Source: Eutreptiella sp. 'Long Island Sound 2002'
Lineage: Eukaryota > Euglenozoa > Euglenophyceae > Eutreptiales > Eutreptiaceae
Assembly (NCBI GenBank): GCA_964036045.1
Contig: OZ038385.1
Span: forward strand, 30,386,306-30,450,305
Length of the DNA: 64,000 bases
Direction of reading: 5' to 3'
Positions 28,354-38,102 of the stretch are shown one piece after another (position 1 is the stretch's first letter; every line of letters starts with the position of its first letter). The position numbers and the translations under genes were made by a program. The notes under the pieces were generated by a model. That model made no database searches. It saw nothing but the letters and a program-made list of their open reading frames with translations, and was not told where the DNA came from.

Positions 28354-28977
28354 TACGACTTCATGATGGAGACGGACTCCGGCGTCCTCCCGACCCAGGC
28401 CTCCATGACCCTGAACCAGGACGACCAACTCTCGTGGCTTTCGTCACCTGAGCACCATGTGGAATGCCAATGGATCCACCCCGAACGCAATCAGCTCGAA
28501 GTGGCCGCGCTGGACACTGAGCCAACTGGTCCTGCAAACCAGGAGTACGGCGTAAGGCCGGAAGTGGCGAGCCGAGTTGTCGCGGACTTGGGGGCTTCGG
28601 ATCTGGCCCTGGATGCGTTCTCTTCAGGAACCTCCGCCCATCTGCGGGTGTGTGAGAAGTACTGGAGCGCACAGGACTCCGCGTGGAAGAAGCACTGGGG
28701 TCCGCATCAGGGATTGATGTGGATCCATTGCCCCCGTTGGGACATTCCAAGAGCGATAGCGAAGATTCGCAAGGACCGCTCCAAGGCAGTGCTGGTTGTT
28801 CCTATGGGATGCACCGAGGAGGAAAGTACCCGACATTGGGTAGCCTCATTGACCAACATGACCTTAAACAAGGTCGTCCTACCGGCTGGAGAGAGTGTCT
28901 ATCAGGACGCTAAAGGGACAGCCCATGCCACCCCAGAGATGGCCAACGGAATTCCACTATGTGGATGGGGGCCTTGA
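28354..28977 (+). CDS. Pol of element B: Dam-like domain
   Basis: In phase with the protease frame. The domain core is encoded at about 28600-28890 (LALDAFSSGTSAHL to VLPAGESVYQ). It resembles the Dam-like module between protease and RT of elements A and E and that of DIRS-type elements: an Asp-Ala/Leu-Phe-Ser start, a strand AVLVVPMG and conserved spacing. The position of the NPPW/NPPF motif reads HCPRW, so catalytic residues look changed. A one-base insertion near 28917 ends the phase; the protein continues in the next frame with RT. Confidence 0.55.
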   Translation, partial: YDFMMETDSGVLPTQASMTLNQDDQLSWLSSPEHHVECQWIHPERNQLEVAALDTEPTGPANQEYGVRPEVASRVVADLGASDLALDAFSSGTSAHLRVCEKYWSAQDSAWKKHWGPHQGLMWIHCPRWDIPRAIAKIRKDRSKAVLVVPMGCTEEESTRHWVASLTNMTLNKVVLPAGESVYQDAKGTAHATPEMANGIPLCGWGP

Positions 28978-31621
28978 TCAGGCCGACACCACGGACTTCG
29001 TGTGTGTCAACCGCATCGTAGCGGAGCCTTGGAGGCAATGCTTCGCGGTTCCCCCTGTTGAGATCGAAGAATCCGATTCGGAAGACCCCCTCACTGAAGA
29101 GGAATGGGATCTGGTTCAGGGGTATATGGATCAGCCCTTTCACGACTGGGGAAACCAGCGTGCGGGCAAAGGCCAGGACAAAGCCTGGTCGGAAGTGGAC
29201 TCAATCGTCTCCGGTTCCTATGACGGGAATACCTTCGTGCAGAGGGTGCTGGATCACATGTCCAGCCAAAACGAGCCGCCTGGCGGTAACCCACCCACCT
29301 ACGGCGATCTATTCCGAGGCAAGACCAGAGATGGCCCTTTGGGCCACCTGAGAAGACCAACTGAGCCGAAAGCGAGCGGAGTAGCTACCCCTCAAGTAAG
29401 CTCCGTGGTTCAAGTGCCCGGGAAAGCCAAGGCGGAGTCCGATGACTGCCCCAAGATTCAGGCATTGAGGGCCAGGCTGAAGCAGAAGTATGGTGATACC
29501 TTCTTCAGCGGTAAGCCTGTGTTTCCCCCACCGGTGCGTGGACCGTATGGCGAGGTCAAGATACGACTGAAGCAGGACCCACGTGTGTATCGGCACCGGG
29601 AGTTTGCCCTGAGGGGCGAGAGGAAAGAGGCCATGGAGAAGATCCTCCGTGACTTCATCCAGAGAGGCTGGCTTGAGCCGTGTCACTCCGAGTGGGCCTC
29701 TCCCTGCTTCGTCGTCCCGAAGAAGGTTGCCGGTGAGTGGCGGCTCGTGGTCGACTACCGCGGCCTGAACGCCCAAACGCAGCACGACAGCTATACGCTG
29801 CCCCTCATTGAGGACATGCTGCAAAAGCAACACCGGCGGAGGATCTTCACGGTGATTGACATGAAACATGGTTATCACCAGATGCCTCTCGCCGAGGAGT
29901 CCCGTGCCTGCACAGCCACGAGCACCCCACTTGGACCTCTCCAGTGGAAGGTGATGCCCATGGGCGTTACCAACGGCAATGCGGCATTTCAGCGGATGCT
30001 GGAGAACCTGCTTGAGCCGGTGCGCGACTGTGCGGACCCCTTCGTGGACGACGTGATCATCGCGTCCAGGGACCCCAGTATGACCTACGAGGAGCTCCTG
30101 GAGGCACACGAGAGGGACGTCACTCGAGTGCTGGACCTTCTGGTTCGGCACAAACTCACGGGCAGCAGTGACAAGGCCACCATTGCGGTAAGCGAGGTGG
30201 TCTTCGCTGGCCACGTAGTCGGCAACGGGCAGCGAAAGCCCATACCTGGCAAGGTGGCTGCGATTGAGCACTGGGAAAAGCCCAAGACAGTCTCTGAGCT
30301 ACGGGCGTATCTGGGGTTCTGCAACTACTACTCGGGGTATATCAAAATGTATGCCGAGTATGCAGCCCCCATGACGACCATGCTCAAGGGCAATCGAGAG
30401 GAGACCAAGAAGGGGTCCAAGAAGGCTCTGGTCTGGACAGCTGAGTCCGACCGTGCCTTTGAGGGGATGAAGCAGGCGCTGCTATCCGCAGTGGGTCTGC
30501 ACCTTGTGGATCCCGACCGAGGGTTCGTCCTACGCACCGACGCTTCCGACTACGCCATTGGCGCTGTGTTGGAGCAAGTGCTTGACGACGGGAGGCACGT
30601 GCCCGTGGCCTTCTGGAGCCGAGTCCTGGCGGAAGGCCAGAGACGGACGTGGACACCCCGTGAAAAGGAGGCGTATGCCATCGTCATGGCTCTCAGGAAA
30701 TGGGCTGGGTACATAGCCCTCCATCCCGTCACCGTCTGCACCGACCATCAGAGTCTGCAGTCGTGGCACAAGGAGCACGTGGACACCCCCTCAGGTCCCG
30801 CCTCCCGACGGGCAAGATGGCATGAGACCTTGGCCAAGTTCGACCTCACGGTTGTGTATATTCCTGGAAAGGATAACACCGTGGCGGACTGTCTCAGTAG
30901 GTGGGCCTATCCCGCCAGCAAGGGCATGACGGACATCTCTGCCCATGGCGATGAGGCTGAGACCGCTGAAGCCAAGAGGATCATTGAAATGGAGCGCCTG
31001 ATGGAGGAGGAGGGTGCAAAATGCTTCGTCGTCATGGCTGTGGATGCCCCCCTCGCAACGAGGGTGAGCAGAGCGGTCAGAGTACTCGCCCCTGAGGGAG
31101 CTGAGTCCGACAAGCACCTCTTCCCGGAGTCTTGCCTCCAGGACGACTGGACCGACGACTACGCCAAGTCTGAGGCCTTTGCGGCCGAGTATAGGGCTGT
31201 GACCGACCCTGACGACGGGCAGAAGTGGCCAAAGGGGCTGACTGAGGAAGATGGCAAGCTCTACCGGAATGGTAAGCTGCTAGTACCAGAGTCCCGGGTG
31301 CTCGAGCTGTGTGAAGCTTGGCACCACCACATGCTGCACCCAGGGGTCAAGAAGCAAGCTCTTGACATGCAGCGTCGGTGCGAGATCGACCATATCGTTC
31401 TCTACACCGCCATCAAGAAGGTCAGGAAGGGTTGCTCGGTCTGTCAGGCCTGCAATCCCGATAACCGGAACGTCAAGGGGGAACCCCAATGGACCCCGGT
31501 TCCTGACCAGCCATGGAGAGCGTGGCCATGGACGTCTTCTCCATGCCCGAAGTGCACATTGGCAAGGAGACCTTTGACTGTGTGGTTCTCTGTGTGGACC
31601 GCCACAGTGGCTACGTTGTAG
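28895..31621 (+). CDS. pol: Pol of element B: reverse transcriptase and RNase H
   Basis: RT is plain: VVDYRGLNAQT, the first catalytic Asp in FTVIDMKHGYHQMPL and FVDD at about 30041-30052. RNase H follows with LRTDASDYAIGAVL, the Glu in PREKEAYAIVMAL and CTDHQSL. The integrase zinc site (HHHMLHPG, then CSVCQAC) lies near the end. The frame is lost at about 31511, where one base is missing, and the integrase core continues in the overlapping frame. The RT is of Ty3/gypsy type but clearly a different lineage from A and E, which have HIDD and KRSGFW motifs. Confidence 0.92.
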   Translation: MSIRTLKGQPMPPQRWPTEFHYVDGGLDQADTTDFVCVNRIVAEPWRQCFAVPPVEIEESDSEDPLTEEEWDLVQGYMDQPFHDWGNQRAGKGQDKAWSEVDSIVSGSYDGNTFVQRVLDHMSSQNEPPGGNPPTYGDLFRGKTRDGPLGHLRRPTEPKASGVATPQVSSVVQVPGKAKAESDDCPKIQALRARLKQKYGDTFFSGKPVFPPPVRGPYGEVKIRLKQDPRVYRHREFALRGERKEAMEKILRDFIQRGWLEPCHSEWASPCFVVPKKVAGEWRLVVDYRGLNAQTQHDSYTLPLIEDMLQKQHRRRIFTVIDMKHGYHQMPLAEESRACTATSTPLGPLQWKVMPMGVTNGNAAFQRMLENLLEPVRDCADPFVDDVIIASRDPSMTYEELLEAHERDVTRVLDLLVRHKLTGSSDKATIAVSEVVFAGHVVGNGQRKPIPGKVAAIEHWEKPKTVSELRAYLGFCNYYSGYIKMYAEYAAPMTTMLKGNREETKKGSKKALVWTAESDRAFEGMKQALLSAVGLHLVDPDRGFVLRTDASDYAIGAVLEQVLDDGRHVPVAFWSRVLAEGQRRTWTPREKEAYAIVMALRKWAGYIALHPVTVCTDHQSLQSWHKEHVDTPSGPASRRARWHETLAKFDLTVVYIPGKDNTVADCLSRWAYPASKGMTDISAHGDEAETAEAKRIIEMERLMEEEGAKCFVVMAVDAPLATRVSRAVRVLAPEGAESDKHLFPESCLQDDWTDDYAKSEAFAAEYRAVTDPDDGQKWPKGLTEEDGKLYRNGKLLVPESRVLELCEAWHHHMLHPGVKKQALDMQRRCEIDHIVLYTAIKKVRKGCSVCQACNPDNRNVKGEPQWTPVPDQPWRAWPWTSSPCPKCTLARRPLTVWFSVWTATVATL

Positions 31622-32643
31622 CCGTTCCGGCACGCAAAAAGGGGTTGCTTGCCAAGGAAGTGGCAGTCATGATGATTCGTCATTGGCTGACCGTCTTTGA
31701 CATCCCCCGCACCATTTGCAGTGACCGAGGGCCCCAGTTTACTGGTGGCTGGTTCAAGGCTATGTGTTCCCTCATGGGAATACGTCATGCCAAGAGCGTC
31801 GCCTATCTCAGCCGGTCTAACGGCCGTGCTGAAGTGGCTGGACGGCAGCTGTTCGAGAAGCTGCGCAAGATCCACATCACCAATCCACGTCGGAACTGGT
31901 TTGAGGAGATGTGGCCTGCTCTGAAGGCCCATCATGACACCCCCACTCCGGGCGGTTTGTCCCCTCACCAGATTCTGTTTGGCAGGGACCCCCTGGGTAG
32001 GGGACTTCCCTTGTCTGGTGATGGCATGGCTATGGATGCCAAGGAGTTCTTCGCGCGGCAAGAGCAAACGGCGCGGGACATCCGCCAGCAGATTGAGAAG
32101 GAGCATGCTGAGCGTCAGAAGTCCGCCCCGAGCTCGACAGCGCAGAAGTTCAGGGTGGGAGACCCGGTGTGGGTGATCACACCCCGCCCTATGGGCACCC
32201 ACCGCACCAAGACCTGGTTCACACCCGGCGAGGTGGTCCGCAGGATTGGTGAGGACACCTACCGCGTCAAGGTGGGTCACGGACAGTTCCGGGAGCGCCA
32301 CGAGAGTCAACTCCGTGTGCGGGAACCCGACCTCCGTGGCCAACATGTGTCCCTGAGCTATGCCGCACATGAGGCTGACTCGGACGACGATTATGCGGAG
32401 CAGGACGACTATACAGTCGAGAAGATCCTGGCTCAGCGTCCGAAAGCCTCGGCACCCGGAGGTCTGGAGTTCAAGGTTCGTTGGCGAGGCTATGGGCCGT
32501 CCCACGACACCTGGGAACCCGTCTCCTCGTTTGTGCCGCGGGTCAATACTCCCTTCATGGAGTACATCCGCAAGCACAAGACCAAGATCCACGTCTCGGA
32601 CTTGGCAGCACTCACCCGGGCGATTGCAGCCACCGGTGCCTGA
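31513..32643 (+). CDS. Pol of element B: integrase core and chromodomain
   Basis: The frame carries integrase Asp in AMDVFSMPE, Asp in CSDRGPQFTGGWF and Glu in NGRAEVAGRQL, in the D,D-35-E order. A basic linker (GDPVWVITPRPMG) follows. A clear chromodomain (DYTVEKILAQ, then FKVRWRGYGPSHDTWEP) lies near the C-terminus, about 30-90 residues before the end. It continues the polyprotein of the preceding frame after a one-base loss. The stop is TGA at 32641-32643. Confidence 0.92.
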   Translation: MESVAMDVFSMPEVHIGKETFDCVVLCVDRHSGYVVAVPARKKGLLAKEVAVMMIRHWLTVFDIPRTICSDRGPQFTGGWFKAMCSLMGIRHAKSVAYLSRSNGRAEVAGRQLFEKLRKIHITNPRRNWFEEMWPALKAHHDTPTPGGLSPHQILFGRDPLGRGLPLSGDGMAMDAKEFFARQEQTARDIRQQIEKEHAERQKSAPSSTAQKFRVGDPVWVITPRPMGTHRTKTWFTPGEVVRRIGEDTYRVKVGHGQFRERHESQLRVREPDLRGQHVSLSYAAHEADSDDDYAEQDDYTVEKILAQRPKASAPGGLEFKVRWRGYGPSHDTWEPVSSFVPRVNTPFMEYIRKHKTKIHVSDLAALTRAIAATGA

Positions 32644-34135
32644 TCAGCGCCCTGGGCTCTCCCCTGATGCGTTATGAGCGCTTGTGAGGCCGACGGATCG
32701 TCCCTTACTTGCTTGCTCTCTTCCATGTTCCGGTGACCTGCCAACAGAGTGGCCATATACCCCCCCCTGCTGAATCCAGAGGAGGATGGCCCCTCTCTTT
32801 CAATTCTATTCGTCACTCACCCCCCTGCTGAATCCTTGGGAAACCAGGTAGGGCGACTGACCTTCATATTTCTGAGCTCTTGGGGCCTTGAAGCCCATAC
32901 GACGTTGCGCAACGGATGCCGCTGTCATCGGCATTGCGAATTTTTGGTGTGTGGTCTGGTTCCATGGCACTTGCGGAGTCCAGACCCGTCGACGTGTGTC
33001 AGCTGACTATATATGGGCTGAACTCAGGCGTTTTCCTGTCCACCCTCCTGCATTGCCTTATCCTGACCGTGGCGTGGTTTGGCGCTCTGTCCAGAGCGTG
33101 TTTACACGCCTATTTACCCAGATTATTGCTTGTTTTTCTGCCCTCCAGGATATGTGCATCTGTATGTTAAGTGTCATCAGCCCATCGCTGAGGGATGGAC
33201 TGTTTTTCACCACGAATCGGGATACAGAGGCGCCCTGAGTCGCCGTTTACATGTTTTTACATATGGTCCAGCCTGGACCAGTACCTCAGTACATATTCTA
33301 CTGTTTGAGTGCCCGTGATACCGTGTTGCCCTATTCGCTGTGATGTGTGGAGATCCTGATGGCGCCAGGCGGGAAGCCCAGTTGCCTGACTACACTCCCA
33401 GCGGTCCGCCACTGTCAGTCCCAGTGTGAGCCTACCGATTCGCAGACGCACTTGCATTCGGATGGCGGCCTCCGGTGCTCCTGACCTCGGTCAGTCTGCC
33501 TGGGAAACTGGTGGTTTGAGGAGTCGACGCCTCCGCCCACACTGCATGAGGACTCCCTCATGTATGGCCTTCGTGGCAGTAGGGCGAGGGAAAAGACAGC
33601 CTTGATGCCCGATCCCTTAAGGAGGAGTTCCCTTAAGATCTGGGGTTCTTAAGGAGTTCGACTATGGCACTCTGGACTCGCGTCGTATGGATATGGACAT
33701 GGTGCGCCTGAGGAAGGACCCGTGGGGACTCTCCCCAGTCGGCGGGCCTTGGGAAGCTTGGGGTAGCCTGATGGATCTTTGTGGTCGCTTTCGACCTGTG
33801 GGACCACCTCGGTCGTCGTGTGTCGCCTATGTTGGCCGTGTATGCCACTGCCACTGTGGTGGTGACCGTAGCAGCCGGCACCCGGTGCGCCTGGTATGGG
33901 TTAACGGGTCCTTTGGATGCGAACAATCGCCGCCAGGACCCGGGACTTGATACTTGATACTGTACCGCTTATTACTAACATCTACAGCATCATACCTGTT
34001 TTACTATGCGTTGGAAAGGGCAGCCTAACCCAGAATCAGCCTGAAGTGAGGATGTGACACCCCCCCTTCAGGAGATGGTCCTGGGTACCCGCTGCCATGC
34101 TTGGGTGTTATCCAGCCCCCCCCAGGGTTCGCTCT
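32644..34135 (+). other. 3' untranslated region of element B
   Basis: About 1.5 kb between the pol stop and the polypurine tract. It holds C-rich runs near 32759 and 34070 and no supported gene. Element C is truncated before this region, so there is no comparison copy in the window. Confidence 0.65.
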
Positions 34136-34146
34136 AAGGAGGGGGG
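34136..34146 (+). promoter_or_regulatory. Polypurine tract of element B
   Basis: AAGGAGGGGGG lies directly before the TG of the 3' LTR, the standard plus-strand priming position. Confidence 0.85.
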
Positions 34147-37095
34147 TGAAGCGGTACCCAGAACCCCATGGCTAGGTTACGGCATACAACCGGTCTCCGG
34201 TCCACTAACCCCATGCACGGAAGGGAAGACGCCCGTTGACGCTCCGTTCCGTGCCGTAAAGCCCCGCATCGGCAACCGATTTGTGTATCAGAATATCAGG
34301 AATCAACAGGGTTTTACTTTCATATTGTTTCCGTCAATTTTTACGCTTCCGTTCTGATATTCACTGTTTTGACTGCTGGCGGTTGGATCGCGACTTTACC
34401 GTAACCGCCAGTTTAACTGTAATTAATGGAAAATTTAACGCTATCCGTCACGAAGGCTCCAAAGTCGTCAGGAACTGCATGGATGCTTCCGCAATTTTCA
34501 TATCTTACACTCGCAACCTTAATCCGAATTTTTCAGGATGTCGAAATCGGATTTTCGACTTCGACATCCCCGCACTTGATTTGACCTCTTTCGAGTGGAC
34601 CTACGTGCTTCCCTATGCACGAATCAACTTTCCTTTTCTCTTGCCCTCCATTTGTCTTAAAGATATGGGCAAAACAAAGTTGATTCGTGAGGCCACTTGT
34701 GAAGGTCATATCTCGTGCCGCTTGCGAGGAATGACAATAAGGAAACGTGGGATGTATTCACAATACTCCCGACGTAATTTAGGAAGCATTATATGCCTTG
34801 CGTTTCCACACGTGCGCGCTAGTGTAATGGATCATGGTCAAGAGGGTGGAGTTTGCGTTATAACTCTTTGGCCATGACATTGCGTGCGTTGAGATAACTT
34901 TCGAGTGTAGTGCGCAAGTGTTGGTGTTGCATAGGAACTCTTCTTGAGTTCCTATGAGCGATTGACACAAAGTTATGCCCTTGGAGGGGCATGACATATC
35001 GTGGGGGGAGCTACCTTTTGGGCAATATGTGGTATGTGCCATGTGTTGTATTGCGTGCCCATTTGGCGGGTCCATCGCTCCAAGACAAACCCGCCAATGG
35101 ACCTCATATTGTGCAAGCCCCTTCTCCATACTCCCTACAATCAATAGCGAGCCTAACCTTCGTGAAGGGAAGCTTGTGTGGTGATCCCGAAGCGATGCGT
35201 GGGGAGCAAGGCATGTGTTTTGCAATTTTCCATAATTTCATGTGCCCACTTGGGAAGTAGCGCTCGTAACCTTTCAAGGCGCCCCAAGTGGAGCACATAT
35301 GTGGGATCGAAGGTCAGGGGTGTCAGGTCATTGTGTTTAGAAGGATTAAGTGATTGCGCGATCCAAGCCGAAGATATTATAATATAATTGTGCACCTTTC
35401 AAGGAACTTTTGTGTGTGCTTGTGCCAATTTTGCCGTTTTTGGCCCGTCATGATGTCAAGTGGCGACCAAGTATCTCAGTGTTGCGCTCAATTGACATCA
35501 TGACCCAAGTATGTTTTGGAGGTACATACTTCGGTCCCCAACATATCTTGGACCCGGCGAATAACTCCTCTTAGGCTTGGCATACCGTGGCCGCCATGTT
35601 GGCGATTTGGGACTATCCCAAATCATGGGCTCACTTGGCGACCCTGCCATTCCCAATACCGGAGGAGTTGGGCGACGCCCAAAAGATATGTTGGACACAT
35701 ATGACTTGATACCAATCCTATGGCACACTCCGGTCCGAGTCGGGCATGTGCCTCATTTGCCCCAACCATGAGTGTGCGCATTTTTGGCCATTTTGAGCAA
35801 TTTTCCATTTTTGCTGCCCGCCGTGCACCATGTTCTAACCTTCGTGCGCGCCGGACGCTTGGACCAATGGACCATATATGACATGGGTGATATGGACATT
35901 GGTCCCCATGGTTGACACAACACGTGGGCGAAGCGGAGCAACCTTCGTTAAGGCGCTAGCCCAAAGTGAGTGTGGGCAATTTTGCCATTTTGGCATTTGT
36001 GGACCCAATTGGGGTCGTCACCACGCCAAGTGGCATGGAGATCTTTGAGAGCCAAGGGCATGGGAGTCTCTGTTGGACTCCCGGTAGATCGCGTATAGAA
36101 TGGCAGATCCGATCTCCAAGCCGGCGTGGAGATATACTATTGGGAGCACACCAAATTTTGGCTCATTTCAAGCAGCCATAATGACCCAATTTTGGGACCC
36201 CAATTTCCCCCTTCCGTGTGGTCAATTGGCGGCCGCATTTCTCTAAGCCCATACGGAGCCCGGACCTAGATTCAAGTTGTACACTCAGATATGAGTCCTA
36301 GGTCCTGCCTCCTACCCTGTGAGCCATTGGCCTTACCTTGGCCGGGCGAGCCACGCGTGGAAATGACGTCAATTTTGGTGATTTTGGCATCATGACCCCA
36401 CTTGACTCATCCGTGTTACCCTGATGCCGGGACCTCAGAGGGAACCAGGTTGGGTGAGGGCTCCAGAGAGTACGTACTCGAAGGGCATAGGGTCAGTTGC
36501 CTCGTCCCTACCTCTGGCGGGTCCGGACGAGGGGTCGATTTTGGAGATTTTTGAGTTAGTATCAGTTTGGGCTGAAACAGCCCGTTTTCAGCTACCAACT
36601 CCTGGGTGAGAATGGCGGGGCCATATCTCTGGCCCAGAGAGGAGTTGGGACCTGCCGTTAAGGGAGCATGAGGAGCTACTTTGGTTGGCCTTGAAGCTCT
36701 TTGGTTCCGAGGAACTCGCCTGTGGCTGGGCCGGACACCCCTCCCATTGGCAGGGTTTCAGGGTCCGGACTGAGCAGGGCATGGGTTGTGTTTGAGCCCC
36801 CGCCCCCACCAGCCACTGAGAGGGTCGGACCTGGGATTGGGATATGAGTTGGGACTGAGTGTCTATTGTCCTGTAATGCCCTTACCCCAGTCCAGTCTTA
36901 ACCCCATGTGTACATATCCTGATGTGTTGCTGTACATACTTTCGTTCCCTCATTTCAGAGTGGCAAGGATTCTGAAACGCTTTGTCACATGACATGAGCG
37001 CATTGATGCCCCTGTGAGCGTAGTGCTTTGCCTGCCTGCTCACTTGCGCGTGTCCCGCAGCGTCCCGTGGCCAGGCCCCCCACGGGAACGCGTCA
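34147..37095 (+). repeat. 3' LTR of element B
   Basis: The partner of 18020-20972, 2949 bp, with substitutions and small indels scattered along it, for example around 35145-35155 and 35300-35370. It ends CGCGTCA, followed by the CTAA duplication. Confidence 0.92.
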
Positions 37096-37099
37096 CTAA
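37096..37099. repeat. Right target-site duplication of element B
   Basis: CTAA repeats 18016-18019. Confidence 0.7.
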
Positions 37100-38102
37100 G
37101 ACATGACCTCATCTGGGCTTTGTCGAAAGTTGCCCATGCTGCATCTTCATTCCCGTGGACCTCTGATGTGATGACCTTTGTGTGGTTCTTATCCGTGGCC
37201 CACTTAGCAGTGACGTCAATGTTGTGCAAGGCAACAACATGTCCTTTATATACAACAGTCTTTGGTCCAAAAGGCAAAGTTTGCATATAAATAGCACACA
37301 CAAGGTCTCAGGTTTGCCAAACCTTATTTACGGCAGCGATGAGGGAATCAATGCTTGTAGTCGCAACACACTGGCCACCCTCTTTGTGACACCGAAAAGG
37401 GTTAGGCGCTAGACTAGGCCTACAGAGGGCATGGGGGCCCTCCAAGCTGTTGGCCAAAGTGTTTTCATCATCTCAGGGCAACGTTTTTGTGGTGTGTTCT
37501 TTACGCAAGTGAAGCGGTAGGGTGGCCTCCACCCTACCCGCTAGCGCCAGCGCTAGTGCTGGCGCTTGGGGGTGCTGAATTTCAGCATCTCCCATCAAGA
37601 TTGCACTGATTTCATGGGGAATTTTTGTCAAATACCTCATGTTGAAAAATAGTACCTAGCCCCTCATTTAAGTCATTTTTGCTTGAATGCTTTTGTTTGA
37701 TTGGGGGATCTTTTTCTAATCATCTGATCATTTGTCCAACCCCACAGTATTGCTGAAACCCCTGAAGCATCTTTTGCTGAGAGCAGTGGTCAGCCCACCC
37801 CCACTAACCCAGGACGAGACTGATAGCTTGATTGTTTGATTATCGTTGAGCTTGAGGCTATGATACTTGGTCTAGGTATGAAGATAAGTTAGGTGAAGTC
37901 ATGGTGAACACCTATCTTGGTTATGCTCTATTGTTATACATGAAGGCGCTCAGCCTGATCAGAAAAAGCTCAATTTCTCACACATATCGCTGATTTATCG
38001 AAAACCATTTGCATATTGGAATCCGCCATGAAATCCCGCATGTATTGATGTATCATACTAAATTTTAGTGTCGGGGCCCATTTTTGGTCATTTTCGTGGT
38101 GG
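37100..38102. other. Spacer between elements B and C
   Basis: About 1 kb without a supported gene. It contains a run of three hairpins (37516-37587). The ten bases at 37510-37519 (TGAAGCGGTA) match the LTR start of B and C, possibly a remnant of a truncated LTR. Confidence 0.45.
37516..37587. repeat. Three adjacent hairpins
   Basis: Stem 1 is GGTAGGGTGG with CCACCCTACC (3-base loop). Stem 2 is AGCGCCAGC with GCTGGCGCT (6-base loop). Stem 3 is TGCTGAA with TTCAGCA (1-base centre). All arms are perfect and within 72 bases. Confidence 0.8.

Larger units (their letters stand above)
18020..37095 (+). mobile_element. Element B: 19.1-kb Ty3/gypsy-type LTR retrotransposon
   Basis: It has two long LTRs (18020-20972 and 34147-37095), both starting TGAAGCGGTACCC and ending CGCGTCA, plus a polypurine tract at 34136-34146 and a CTAA duplication outside. 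The internal region holds leader, long gag, in-frame TAG, protease, Dam-like domain, RT, RNase H, integrase and chromodomain. Damage includes an insertion in gag, two TGA codons where relative C has CGA or a close equivalent, a TGA after protease, and frameshifts near 28917 and 31511. LTRs differ by a few percent by eye, so the insertion is not very young. Confidence 0.92.

Noticed and set aside
28763-30271. Minus-strand frames opposite RT of B (for example 320 codons at 29309-30271)
   Set aside because: They are shadows of a clear RT gene on the plus strand.
31444-32592. A 382-codon minus-strand frame opposite integrase of B
   Set aside because: Antisense of the integrase and chromodomain frame; no motif of its own.
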